A DNA stretch of 33,685 nucleotides from a virus. The stretch lies in IMG/VR virus record IMGVR_UViG_3300009506_000125, positions 1 to 33,685 of that record; one strand, 5' to 3'. Under the pieces are notes generated by a model. That model was not told where the DNA came from. It ran no database searches and saw only the letters and a program-made list of their open reading frames with translations. Positions 27,706-33,685 of the stretch are shown here, one piece after another (the stretch's first letter is position 1; each line of letters starts with the position of its first letter). Position numbers and translations under genes: made by a program.

Positions 27706-29742
27706 TTATACTTGAGATCCTGGGCTTTGCTCTCGCTCCATTTTATCGTCGAAATTCAAGGAGTTGATTCTATCCAACATCTCTACTTTTGCTGCTAAAT
27801 TGCTTGTATCCATGGTTTGCAGCTCTTTAAGAGTTTTAACAAGAGAAAGCAGACTAGCAGTATCTTCATGTTCTGCTCTCCGTAATTTATCTTCAGCCAC
27901 AGCTTTGTCTGTTTGGATTTTGGCCATACGCTCAGCCGCCAGTCCATGCTGACTGTGGGCATAAGCCAGTTTGGTCTCGTTGTCAACCTGTAACTGCTGC
28001 ATCTGGAGTTGTGCCATTTGCTGTTCCTGCTGTGCTTGGGCTTGCTGAAATTCCTGTACTTGCTGCTTTAGCTCATCTTTGTTTTGAATGTACATTGCAT
28101 CTAGAATACGCTGCATTACAGGTGGAGGTGTATTTGGCCCCATCATCTCCTGGAGATTCAGAAGCTGCCCAAGCTCTAGTTGCTGCTGACTTTCGGTTAG
28201 CACTCCTTGTATGACTTTGCAACCATATTTGAAGAATGCCTTGTCATCAAATTCAGGTGTGGGTTCTTCACCTATAACTTGAGCCACCTTGTTGTAACTC
28301 CAATTCTTTTGTATCATTTCTAAAATGATATCTCCACAGAGACGCTGGCTTTCATCAAATTGATCAAATAGTCGCTGAAGTGTGGTTAGACCAGCCCCTT
28401 GTCGCAACATAGACAGAATGCCAGCCTTGTCATCGACAGCAGCACCTAGCAGTTCCTCGTTGACACCGCTAATTTGTCGCATAACATCCTTGAGCATGTC
28501 CTCCATTTGTATCATGGTTGGCGCTGGCGGTATGATTTGCATCTGCTCAACGTCAGACATTTGTGCAGTCTCTTTCAAGACAAGCATGCGGCCGTTGCCC
28601 TGATTGAGAGCATCATCGGGTGTTACTAGTGTGCCCTTTTTGACCTTGATTCCCTGCTGTTGAGATTCGAGAATGTCTAAATCTGTCGCTTTTCGCCTGT
28701 TAAAGAGGTATTGGGCGTCACGCATGTCGCGAACAATACCTTTAAACTTGTAGGCATAGTAGGGAGTGTCTGGTGTGAAGTATCCAAGGAAAGGGACGTA
28801 TGGGTAGCGATCGATACCGTATGGGTTAGACTCATCTACTAGGACTTTGTCGTTGATAAGGATGGCTCGTCTAACAGTTTGCTTAGGCTTTTTAGTAAGC
28901 TTGAATCGATCTTTTCCAAGCCTTAACTGGATTATCCTAAAATCTTCTTCATCACCCTGGAACTCTTGGATTTCATTTGTGTAAGTATCGACTAAATAAT
29001 TAGCTTCACGAGAACTCAAGTACCAGTACTCATCAAAAGCGACAAGGCTAGGAAATTGTATCTGATAAACTTCCGGCATATAGTAGAACTTGTCATCACG
29101 ATATGAACCAGGCGCAATATTTAATATTTCTTCGGCAAATTGAGGATAGAGGTTAGCAGCTTCTTGTTTGTCAAAAAATTGACGAGTCCAAATAAACCTG
29201 CAATCGGACAGGTCATGGCGCCTAAAGAAGGGATCAATGAGAACGCTTTTGAAGTCGATATAGCGAAGTTTGATATCCCCTGAGGCAGGGTCGGATGTTA
29301 AGTCGTTATAGATACTAACAAGTCCAATTCCTTGCGTAAGAGCGCCTTGCTCAAAGGCGTCTGAATATACTTGATACGCTCCCGATTGATTGTGTACGTA
29401 ATAAAGACATTTTGTCATCTGATCAGCGGTCTTTTGCATAGGAGACTGTATGGGTATGCATATTGAAGACTTGCGGTTTTGACGCTGGTAACCAGTGACC
29501 ATCTGAACTGTTGAGTTGATAAGGTTGAAGTTAAACATCTTGCGCCGGTACGTGCTGACGCCAGGAAATAGAAGCCCCCAAAGGTCTTGGTCACCAAGAA
29601 CAAAACGTTGGTCTAGATCTGCTTGGTACCATTGAGTTTGAAGGATGTTTATTGTGTCGGAGTAGTTGCGGTCCATCTCTCTTCGCATTGATGTATCGGC
29701 TTCTAATCCGGGCCAGAACGTAGGATCACTTGACCTTGGCAT
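27706..29742 (-). CDS. Portal protein, P22-like (678 aa)
   Basis: GAAGGAAT precedes the ATG. The protein follows the P22 gp1 plan: an N-terminal part with VTGYQRQNRKSSICIPIQSP and QGIGLVSIYNDLTSDPASGD, the wing/stem region with RQFFDKQEAANLYPQFAEEI, and SGVNEELLGAAVDDKAGILS in the clip-crown transition. The C-terminal 120 residues are a Gln-rich helical barrel (QQQLELGQLLNLQEMMGPNT, QEFQQAQAQQEQQMAQLQMQ), as in P22. Length is close to P22 gp1 (725 aa). Twelve copies would form the DNA channel and dock the terminase. Gene order (terminase upstream, scaffold and coat downstream) agrees. Confidence 0.92.
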   Translation of the reverse strand: MPRSSDPTFWPGLEADTSMRREMDRNYSDTINILQTQWYQADLDQRFVLGDQDLWGLLFPGVSTYRRKMFNFNLINSTVQMVTGYQRQNRKSSICIPIQSPMQKTADQMTKCLYYVHNQSGAYQVYSDAFEQGALTQGIGLVSIYNDLTSDPASGDIKLRYIDFKSVLIDPFFRRHDLSDCRFIWTRQFFDKQEAANLYPQFAEEILNIAPGSYRDDKFYYMPEVYQIQFPSLVAFDEYWYLSSREANYLVDTYTNEIQEFQGDEEDFRIIQLRLGKDRFKLTKKPKQTVRRAILINDKVLVDESNPYGIDRYPYVPFLGYFTPDTPYYAYKFKGIVRDMRDAQYLFNRRKATDLDILESQQQGIKVKKGTLVTPDDALNQGNGRMLVLKETAQMSDVEQMQIIPPAPTMIQMEDMLKDVMRQISGVNEELLGAAVDDKAGILSMLRQGAGLTTLQRLFDQFDESQRLCGDIILEMIQKNWSYNKVAQVIGEEPTPEFDDKAFFKYGCKVIQGVLTESQQQLELGQLLNLQEMMGPNTPPPVMQRILDAMYIQNKDELKQQVQEFQQAQAQQEQQMAQLQMQQLQVDNETKLAYAHSQHGLAAERMAKIQTDKAVAEDKLRRAEHEDTASLLSLVKTLKELQTMDTSNLAAKVEMLDRINSLNFDDKMEREQSPGSQV

Positions 29743-29809
29743 AATTTATTCCTTCACCAAAAAAATTTGCTAATTTTATCTTTATGCAACTAACTATATA
29801 ATTCAATGT

Positions 29810-31162
29810 TTATCCATCACCCCAAAATTTTCGTAAAGCTTCTGCATCTTCTTCTATGGATCCTTGATCATTTAAGCCGATAGTTTTTACACCAACTGCG
29901 AAGTAGCGAAAGGCATCGGCCCCGTGCGACCAGCGGTTGTGCAAAGGCGTATCATAATAGACTTTCATCGCTTCATTGTACTTTTTGCAGTAGAAATCTA
30001 AGCATTTGATACCTTCAGAGCATCGATTTTGATCGAAATAACAGCGGTTGAGTAAGGATCTAACTGCCTGAATACCTTCATCTACACGGTCTCTTTTGAG
30101 AACTGCTGGTTTTATGCCAAGCTGATTTAATGCCATAGTTCTATCTATTCCGGTGATAAGCTCTTTATTTGCGGCGTCGTGTGGTAAGAAGTGTGTACCC
30201 CAGATGATGTCGTGGCGAGCTTTGAACTTGTCTAGATACTTAGCATAATGTTCTAAACCTTCACCATGGTTTTCGTAATAGTCTATGAAATTATAGCAAC
30301 CATTAGGAAGAGCCTGGAAGATCCAGATTGATGTGCTATCTCCAATGCCAAGATCCCACGATGTGTGGCAAGGAAGGTCATCGATTATGGGGAGGTCACA
30401 TATTCTATTCTCGTCACGAGCTCGCTGTATGAACTTGCCGTAGTATGATCCTTCAGCTCCACGAGTGAATGAGCAGAAGTATTCTTGTTGAATAAAGTCT
30501 TCTGGAACCCCCTCTTTTCGTAGGCTTTCAATGTGATCTAACGAAATGGTTTTGGTATCCTCAATGGTCATCATGGATGCGAAATATTCGGGGCTTTTGA
30601 TGGCATGGTTATAAAGTTCATAGAAATGATTTTGGCCGTTGGGTGTAGAGATAAAGATTGCTGTTCCATTATTCTGAGCTACACGGGGTTCTACTGTGTG
30701 CCAAGATTCGGGGTCCATGTATGCGTATTCTGATAGGATAACAAAGTTAGGGTTCATGCCACGGGCACGAGCAGCATTCTTACCATCTAGACCCATGACG
30801 CAATAGATTGAGCCATTTTTTAGCTCTACCATCATCTCGCTACTATTTTTATGCTTTATAATTTCCTTGGGGATATGATCAAGGTAAGCTATGGATTCGC
30901 CATCGTGGGTATCATGCACTGACTTCCAAATTGCCCGTTTACCCTGGTTATAATTCGGAAAGCAGTGAAGGTATACACCAGGTTTCTCAAATGCTTTTTT
31001 GATTAAGTAATTGAGACACATGAGGTCTTTGCCAGCGCCTCGATGGTGTACGCAGACAGCTCGCTTGATGCCAGAATCTAAAGCATCTAGCATTTCTAAT
31101 TGATACCAGCGAGGTTCGAACTTATGTGGGAGGGTTATTTCTATCTTTGCTTGAGCCGGCAT
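29810..31162 (-). CDS. Terminase large subunit (450 aa)
   Basis: The ATPase has a Walker A variant HHRGAGKD (39-46), a Walker B region FVILSEYAY (140-148) and the coupling motif ISTPNG (171-176). The nuclease part has D270 in SWDLGIGD, D329 in FLPHDAAN and D416 in WSHGADAFRY, the three metal-binding acids of the RNase H-like fold. It cuts concatemers and drives DNA into heads. The Walker B 'SE' in place of 'DE' is tolerated in phage terminases. No clear ribosome site: the start lies inside the small-subunit gene (41-base overlap), so translation is probably coupled. Confidence 0.95.
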   Translation of the reverse strand: MPAQAKIEITLPHKFEPRWYQLEMLDALDSGIKRAVCVHHRGAGKDLMCLNYLIKKAFEKPGVYLHCFPNYNQGKRAIWKSVHDTHDGESIAYLDHIPKEIIKHKNSSEMMVELKNGSIYCVMGLDGKNAARARGMNPNFVILSEYAYMDPESWHTVEPRVAQNNGTAIFISTPNGQNHFYELYNHAIKSPEYFASMMTIEDTKTISLDHIESLRKEGVPEDFIQQEYFCSFTRGAEGSYYGKFIQRARDENRICDLPIIDDLPCHTSWDLGIGDSTSIWIFQALPNGCYNFIDYYENHGEGLEHYAKYLDKFKARHDIIWGTHFLPHDAANKELITGIDRTMALNQLGIKPAVLKRDRVDEGIQAVRSLLNRCYFDQNRCSEGIKCLDFYCKKYNEAMKVYYDTPLHNRWSHGADAFRYFAVGVKTIGLNDQGSIEEDAEALRKFWGDG

Positions 31163-31565
31163 AGTTTATAGTTGTTACGGCTATTTCTTTTGCTATTTTC
31201 ACTTCGGCTTCAGCTCTAGCCTCTTCTTGGGCTTTAAATTTTGCTTTTTCTTGATCAGCGGACTCGGGAACCATGTGCCACATAAACCTATGAGCCATAG
31301 AGGGATTGATCGATCCGTCAATATATCTTTTACCTAATGCAGCTCTTGCACGTTCATAATACACGCGAAACTCATCTAGTTTACACATGGCATCAAATTC
31401 AGATCGTAGCATACCAATATCTGGTTGAGTATACCATTCACAGAATCTGCAACGTAGTTCATCTGTTTCTTCTTCTGACCATTTTACCAAATCTTCGCCA
31501 AGTTCTATTACTTTTTCTTTTGGAGGTGTAGTAGTTCTTGGTGCACCAACCGGTTTACTGGCCAT
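31122..31565 (-). CDS. Probable terminase small subunit (147 aa)
   Basis: It directly precedes and overlaps the large subunit. The product starts MASKPVGAPRTTTPPKEKVI, has a helical DNA-binding-like core (LVKWSEEETDELRCRFCEWY, CKLDEFRVYYERARAALGKR, YIDGSINPSMAHRFMWHMVP) and an Ala/Glu/Lys helix at the end (AEAEVKIAKEIAVTTINYAG). The 'W..e...lRl.eWy....i....f..........' style is common in podovirus small terminases that recognise the packaging site. A TAATG overlap links it to the 66-aa gene. Confidence 0.75.
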   Translation of the reverse strand: MASKPVGAPRTTTPPKEKVIELGEDLVKWSEEETDELRCRFCEWYTQPDIGMLRSEFDAMCKLDEFRVYYERARAALGKRYIDGSINPSMAHRFMWHMVPESADQEKAKFKAQEEARAEAEVKIAKEIAVTTINYAGSSKDRNNPPT

Positions 31566-31765
31566 TATTGTACCACTAGTAGTGCCCTAACTTTTATGTC
31601 ATCGGGCAAGATTTTAGAATTGTTTGTAGCTTGCTGCACGCACTGTTTGATAGCTAAATCGTCAGTTGATAGTTGACATGGTTCGTGTAGTAGGAATTTT
31701 TGTTTGTAAGTTGAGCCGTCGCCGTTTTCTGTGGTGCCTTTAATTGTAACGGTTAGTTCTATCAT
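31565..31765 (-). CDS. Small hypothetical protein next to terminase (66 aa)
   Basis: The product MIELTVTIKGTTENGDGSTY, then KQKFLLHEPCQLSTDDLAIK, and QCVQQATNNSKILPDDIKVR is a short alpha/beta protein; 'dLti..e' and 'IkVrallv' strands suggest a small compact fold. GAGAT lies close to the ATG. Similar tiny proteins precede small terminase genes in related phages (memory), function unknown. The stop overlaps the start of the small subunit. Confidence 0.55.
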   Translation of the reverse strand: MIELTVTIKGTTENGDGSTYKQKFLLHEPCQLSTDDLAIKQCVQQATNNSKILPDDIKVRALLVVQ

Positions 31766-31806
31766 ATCTCTTTTTTATCAAGTTTAGTTTTTTGTGTAAA
31801 GCTGCT

Positions 31807-32097
31807 TTACATGGAAAGTTTTTTTTGTATCCATGCTGGAAGTGGCATTTTGTCGTAAGGCATCCACGCAATAGGCGTTTCCCACTCCGCTAGTATAAAA
31901 TTTTTTGAACCGTAGTAGATTGCTTGAGCATAATCTAGAGAACGAAATTCTATTTGATTTTTATCAGAGGGGAGAGGATTAGAAATCATGGGAATTATCT
32001 GTGTATCTCGGATATGGTCTGATTCCATTCTACCTTTTATGAGTAACCAAATGATGCCGGCTGGTGGTTTTTCTTTTTCTATGTCGATCCATTTCAT
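31807..32097 (-). CDS. DUF551-like hypothetical protein, possibly leaderless (96 aa)
   Basis: The product MKWIDIEKEKPPAGIIWLLI, then ending AEWETPIAWMPYDKMPLPAW has the DUF551 layout 'W..v....P..g..vLv....' plus 'iThWMp.p.pP'. It is found in many phages and has no known activity. A good minus-strand promoter (TTGATA, 17, CATAAT at 32104-32132) ends only six bases before the ATG and there is no Shine-Dalgarno, so the transcript could start at the ATG itself. It is the first gene of the minus-strand late direction. Confidence 0.65.
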   Translation of the reverse strand: MKWIDIEKEKPPAGIIWLLIKGRMESDHIRDTQIIPMISNPLPSDKNQIEFRSLDYAQAIYYGSKNFILAEWETPIAWMPYDKMPLPAWIQKKLSM

Positions 32098-32103
32098 AAG
32101 GTA

Positions 32104-32132
32104 ATTATGTAATTTGTTGATTTTTTTATCAA
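32104..32132 (-). promoter_or_regulatory. Promoter at the head of the minus-strand late operon
   Basis: TTGATA (32127-32132), 17-base spacer, CATAAT (32104-32109) on the minus strand. A separate TTGACA (32141-32146, minus) has no partner at proper spacing. Confidence 0.55.
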
Positions 32133-32183
32133 TCTGAAGGTGTCAAGCGTGCCTTGATTTTTTCATTAAAATTCTTTTTCGTA

Positions 32184-32212
32184 TTGCTTTAATGTAGCGT
32201 GTGTGTTATATT
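32184..32212 (+). promoter_or_regulatory. Early promoter with GCGTGTGTGTTATATT core
   Basis: TTGCTT (32184-32189), 17-base spacer, TATATT (32207-32212). The 16 bases through the -10 match those of the next promoter downstream at all but two positions. Confidence 0.6.
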
Positions 32213-32259
32213 GGTGGCATAAACAACGCCAAGAAGGCACAACACAAGGAGATGATGTT

Positions 32260-32469
32260 ATGCTTTATGAGATGATAGATCCCCCTTTTGATGGGGACTT
32301 TGAAACTGGTGAGTGTTATATTTGCCGGGAACCGGTGACGGTGAGGGAGGCGCATTTAGGGGATAATCCTTTTGTTTTTTTCCACGAGAGTGATGAAGAG
32401 GGTAAGTGGCCATGCTGTGGGGAATCTTGTTTGGAAAGGCTGGAAGAGATAATCGAGCTTGACGAATAA
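32260..32469 (+). CDS. Small Cys-rich zinc-binding-like protein (69 aa)
   Basis: I start at the ATG at 32260 because AAGGAG lies eight bases upstream; a frame 19 codons longer has no ribosome site. The product is acidic with CxxC near residue 19 (ECYICREPVTV), then a FFHESDEEGKWPCCGESCLE segment, ending in a Glu-rich helix. The spacing resembles a treble-clef or zinc-ribbon finger with His and three or four Cys ligands. First gene of the right-hand plus-strand early cluster; the next promoter begins within its last codons. Confidence 0.65.
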   Translation: MLYEMIDPPFDGDFETGECYICREPVTVREAHLGDNPFVFFHESDEEGKWPCCGESCLERLEEIIELDE

Positions 32470-32486
32470 GGCGTATGTGTTATACT
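32459..32486 (+). promoter_or_regulatory. Early promoter with GCGTATGTGTTATACT core
   Basis: TTGACG (32459-32464), 16-base spacer, TATACT (32481-32486), near consensus. The -35 lies in the 3' end of the upstream gene. It resembles the promoter at 32184-32212. Confidence 0.65.
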
Positions 32487-32505
32487 AAGAGAAAGGGGGG
32501 TGACT

Positions 32506-32688
32506 ATGAAAGTTATCGTTAAGCATAAATTGGAGTTTGGCAAGGATCGGTTTTATCCAGAGAACAAGGAAGCGAGGATTTTGCTTTTGCTGATGCATCG
32601 AGTGAGTTTTACTCGAGAACAGCTAGAGATGTTGAAGGAATTGGACAGTATTAACATTGGTGTGATCCAGGAAGAGATCACGATTTAA
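32506..32688 (+). CDS. Small hypothetical protein (60 aa)
   Basis: The ATG at 32506 has an AAAGGGGGG run upstream; an in-frame GTG two codons earlier overlaps that run and is less likely. The product MKVIVKHKLEFGKDRFYPEN, then EARILLLLMHRVSFTREQLE, and MLKELDSINIGVIQEEITI looks like a compact strand-helix-helix protein, possibly DNA-binding, with 'FTREQLEMLKEL' as a helix-turn-helix-like segment. It is read from its own strong promoter. Family not recognised. Confidence 0.55.
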   Translation: MKVIVKHKLEFGKDRFYPENKEARILLLLMHRVSFTREQLEMLKELDSINIGVIQEEITI

Positions 32689-32705
32689 ACAAGGAGCAAG
32701 ATTCG

Positions 32706-33011
32706 ATGAATGATTTAGACGTAGTAGATTTTGAGAGGGAGTTATACCGAGAGCTTTGCGAGGAGATGCGGGAGCTTTTAAGCAAGAAAAAGGAACTGGC
32801 AGCTAGAGAGGAAGAGATTCGCAAAAGATTGCTAGCAATGTCTGGGGGTGCACGAATGGAACATGGAATTCAAATAAGCCTTATCGAGTCGAGAGGCTCT
32901 GTGGATTATAGGGCAATGGTCGAGGGTGTGTATACGCCGGAAGAGGTTGAAAGGCTGTCGGGTGTTTTCAGAAAGCCGGACAAGAGTTATTGGAAGATTA
33001 CGAGTTATTAA
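32706..33011 (+). CDS. Hypothetical protein of a nuclease-associated type (101 aa)
   Basis: AAGGAG lies nine bases before the ATG. A charged N-terminal coiled coil (LYRELCEEMRELLSKKKELA, REEEIRKRLLAMSGG) leads to a C-terminal beta part: IQISLIESRGSVDYRAMVEG, then FRKPDKSYWKITSY. The ending 'v....GsVDYk.......v...e.yRk....yW.I' is, from memory, seen in small phage proteins encoded close to YqaJ/PD-(D/E)XK nucleases. In this phage the nuclease lies in the other early cluster. Function unknown. A strong terminator follows directly. Confidence 0.65.
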   Translation: MNDLDVVDFERELYRELCEEMRELLSKKKELAAREEEIRKRLLAMSGGARMEHGIQISLIESRGSVDYRAMVEGVYTPEEVERLSGVFRKPDKSYWKITSY

Positions 33012-33018
33012 CTTGATG

Positions 33019-33046
33019 AGCCCGAATAATTTCGGGCTTTTTTTTT
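33019..33046 (+). terminator. Rho-independent terminator after the 101-aa gene
   Basis: AGCCCGAA (33019-33026) pairs with TTCGGGCT (33031-33038), four-base loop, followed by a run of T to 33046. It isolates the downstream zinc-ribbon gene, which must rely on read-through or an unseen promoter. Confidence 0.85.
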
Positions 33047-33058
33047 AAGGGGAATGTG

Positions 33059-33280
33059 ATGATTGAGTTTTTAGTATTTGTTAGCATGATGGGCACACAG
33101 GCGGAGGATATGGCGGTCGATCGCAGGTGTGAGCGGTTTTATGAGATGGTGGGTGTGGACAAGTATCCGAAGAATGAAAGGCAATCAGGGCCGTGGTATT
33201 GCCCTAATTGCGGGATACTTAACATGCATTTACAGAGGTATTGCCACAAGTGTGGGTATAAGAGGCCTAGGAAGTCTTAG
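33059..33280 (+). CDS. Small zinc-ribbon protein (73 aa)
   Basis: AAGGGG lies upstream of the ATG at 33059; a GTG one codon earlier is an alternative start. The C-terminal half has a clear zinc ribbon: WYCPNCGILNMHLQRYCHKC followed by GYKRPRKS. The N-terminus (MIEFLVFVSMMGTQAEDMAV) is moderately hydrophobic, not a convincing membrane span. The ribbon and basic tail suggest nucleic-acid binding. Its stop overlaps by three bases the stop of the methyltransferase gene on the opposite strand. Confidence 0.65.
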   Translation: MIEFLVFVSMMGTQAEDMAVDRRCERFYEMVGVDKYPKNERQSGPWYCPNCGILNMHLQRYCHKCGYKRPRKS

Positions 33281-33685
33281 AACATTTCCATTTGTGCTGA
33301 ATTTATTTTACCGTACCCGTTGAGCTTTCGCCAGACTATTTCCTTACGCTTTTCTCTATGTCCACCTTTTGCGGTATTAGATGCTGTACATCTTGCATCA
33401 AATTCGAATCTTTCCCAATCGGAAGGCACGGCTGGGTTGTCATAGCAGGAAAGAAGGAATTGCCCTTGGATATTTTTCAATGTTTCAATAAGGTTTTCAA
33501 AATCCTGTTGAGTATAACCGGAATAATGCCCTTGACAGGTATTTGGATAAGGGGGATCGCAATAAAAGAACGCTTCATGGCAATCGAATTTTTCTATTAA
33601 ATCTAGTGCATCTCGATCAAACATGTAGATTCCTTTTAATCTTTCAATAGTAGTTAAGATATTTTTTATTCGATTGGAATATGTG
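33277..33685 (-). CDS. dam: DNA adenine methyltransferase (D12 class), N-terminus beyond the window
   Basis: The frame is open to the right edge; the ATG at 33624 is internal because upstream codons continue the family pattern (SNRIKNILTTIERLKGIYMF). The catalytic motif DPPY is in EAFFYCDPPYPNT, followed by GHYSGYTQQDFENLIETLKN and LLSCYDNP, as in Dam-like enzymes. It methylates N6 of adenine; GATC is the usual Dam target but specificity cannot be read here. About half of a normal length is present. Phage Dam enzymes protect against host restriction or mark packaging sites. Convergent with the zinc-ribbon gene. Confidence 0.88.
   Translation of the reverse strand, partial: TYSNRIKNILTTIERLKGIYMFDRDALDLIEKFDCHEAFFYCDPPYPNTCQGHYSGYTQQDFENLIETLKNIQGQFLLSCYDNPAVPSDWERFEFDARCTASNTAKGGHREKRKEIVWRKLNGYGKINSAQMEMF

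Noticed and set aside
1-33685. Lysogeny or integration module
   Set aside because: An HTH repressor-like gene and an excisionase-like gene are present, but no recombinase, att site or partition gene is visible, so lifestyle cannot be decided.

Overview
The window is part of a tailed double-stranded DNA phage (or prophage) with a P22-like podovirus plan. Small terminase, large terminase, portal, scaffold, coat, head-to-tail connector, tail needle/hub, ejection proteins and tail fibres follow one another on the minus strand from about 32.1 kb down to 4.5 kb. No integrase, polymerase, helicase or recognisable endolysin lies in the window, and both ends cut through genes, so the genome is incomplete here. 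The host cannot be named. Two small predicted lipoproteins and the P22-like ejection set suggest a Gram-negative host (inference).

Layout. Positions 1-960 hold small genes: a partial Cys-containing protein, a Cys-rich 55-aa protein, a 40-aa membrane peptide and a Cro/CI-like HTH protein, with promoters facing in several directions and a shared 9-bp candidate operator. Positions 960-4450 (plus strand) form an early recombination module: a PD-(D/E)XK nuclease, an ERF-type single-strand annealing protein, a protein with a RAMP-like glycine-rich C-terminus and several small proteins. Positions 4500-5161 (minus) encode tiny lipoprotein and membrane proteins. Positions 5172-32097 (minus) are the late virion operon, interrupted by two HNH endonuclease genes and one plus-strand excisionase-like HTH gene at 14.25 kb. 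Positions 32.2-33.28 kb (plus) hold four small early genes driven by two near-identical promoters. A DNA adenine methyltransferase runs off the right edge on the minus strand.

The most unusual part is non-coding. At 2461-2825 and 3486-3670, flanking the RAMP-like gene on both sides, the plus strand is written in pentamers that carry GG at a fixed phase (55 of 80 pentamers with GG, 79 of 80 with at least one G there, counted by eye). Embedded in these arrays are three 41-43-nt hairpins built like the upper half of a tRNA: a 7-8-bp acceptor-like stem, a 9-11-nt linker in place of the D and anticodon arms, and a 5-bp T-arm with a 7-nt T-loop of the form TKCRAST, each followed by an A where a discriminator base would sit. 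I know of no described element with this combination. A working model is an early phage RNA of unstructured G-pentamer linkers and tRNA-like minihelices, perhaps bound by the RAMP-like protein encoded between the arrays. This model is inference.

How the genes work together: the nuclease and ERF protein would handle recombination-dependent replication, the terminase packages the concatemers into scaffold-assembled heads, the gp4/gp10-like proteins close the portal, the 200/458/409-aa proteins are candidates for the ejected set, and at least six fibre-like proteins decorate the tail. Intergenic hairpin terminators after the capsid genes would tune relative amounts within the late operon.
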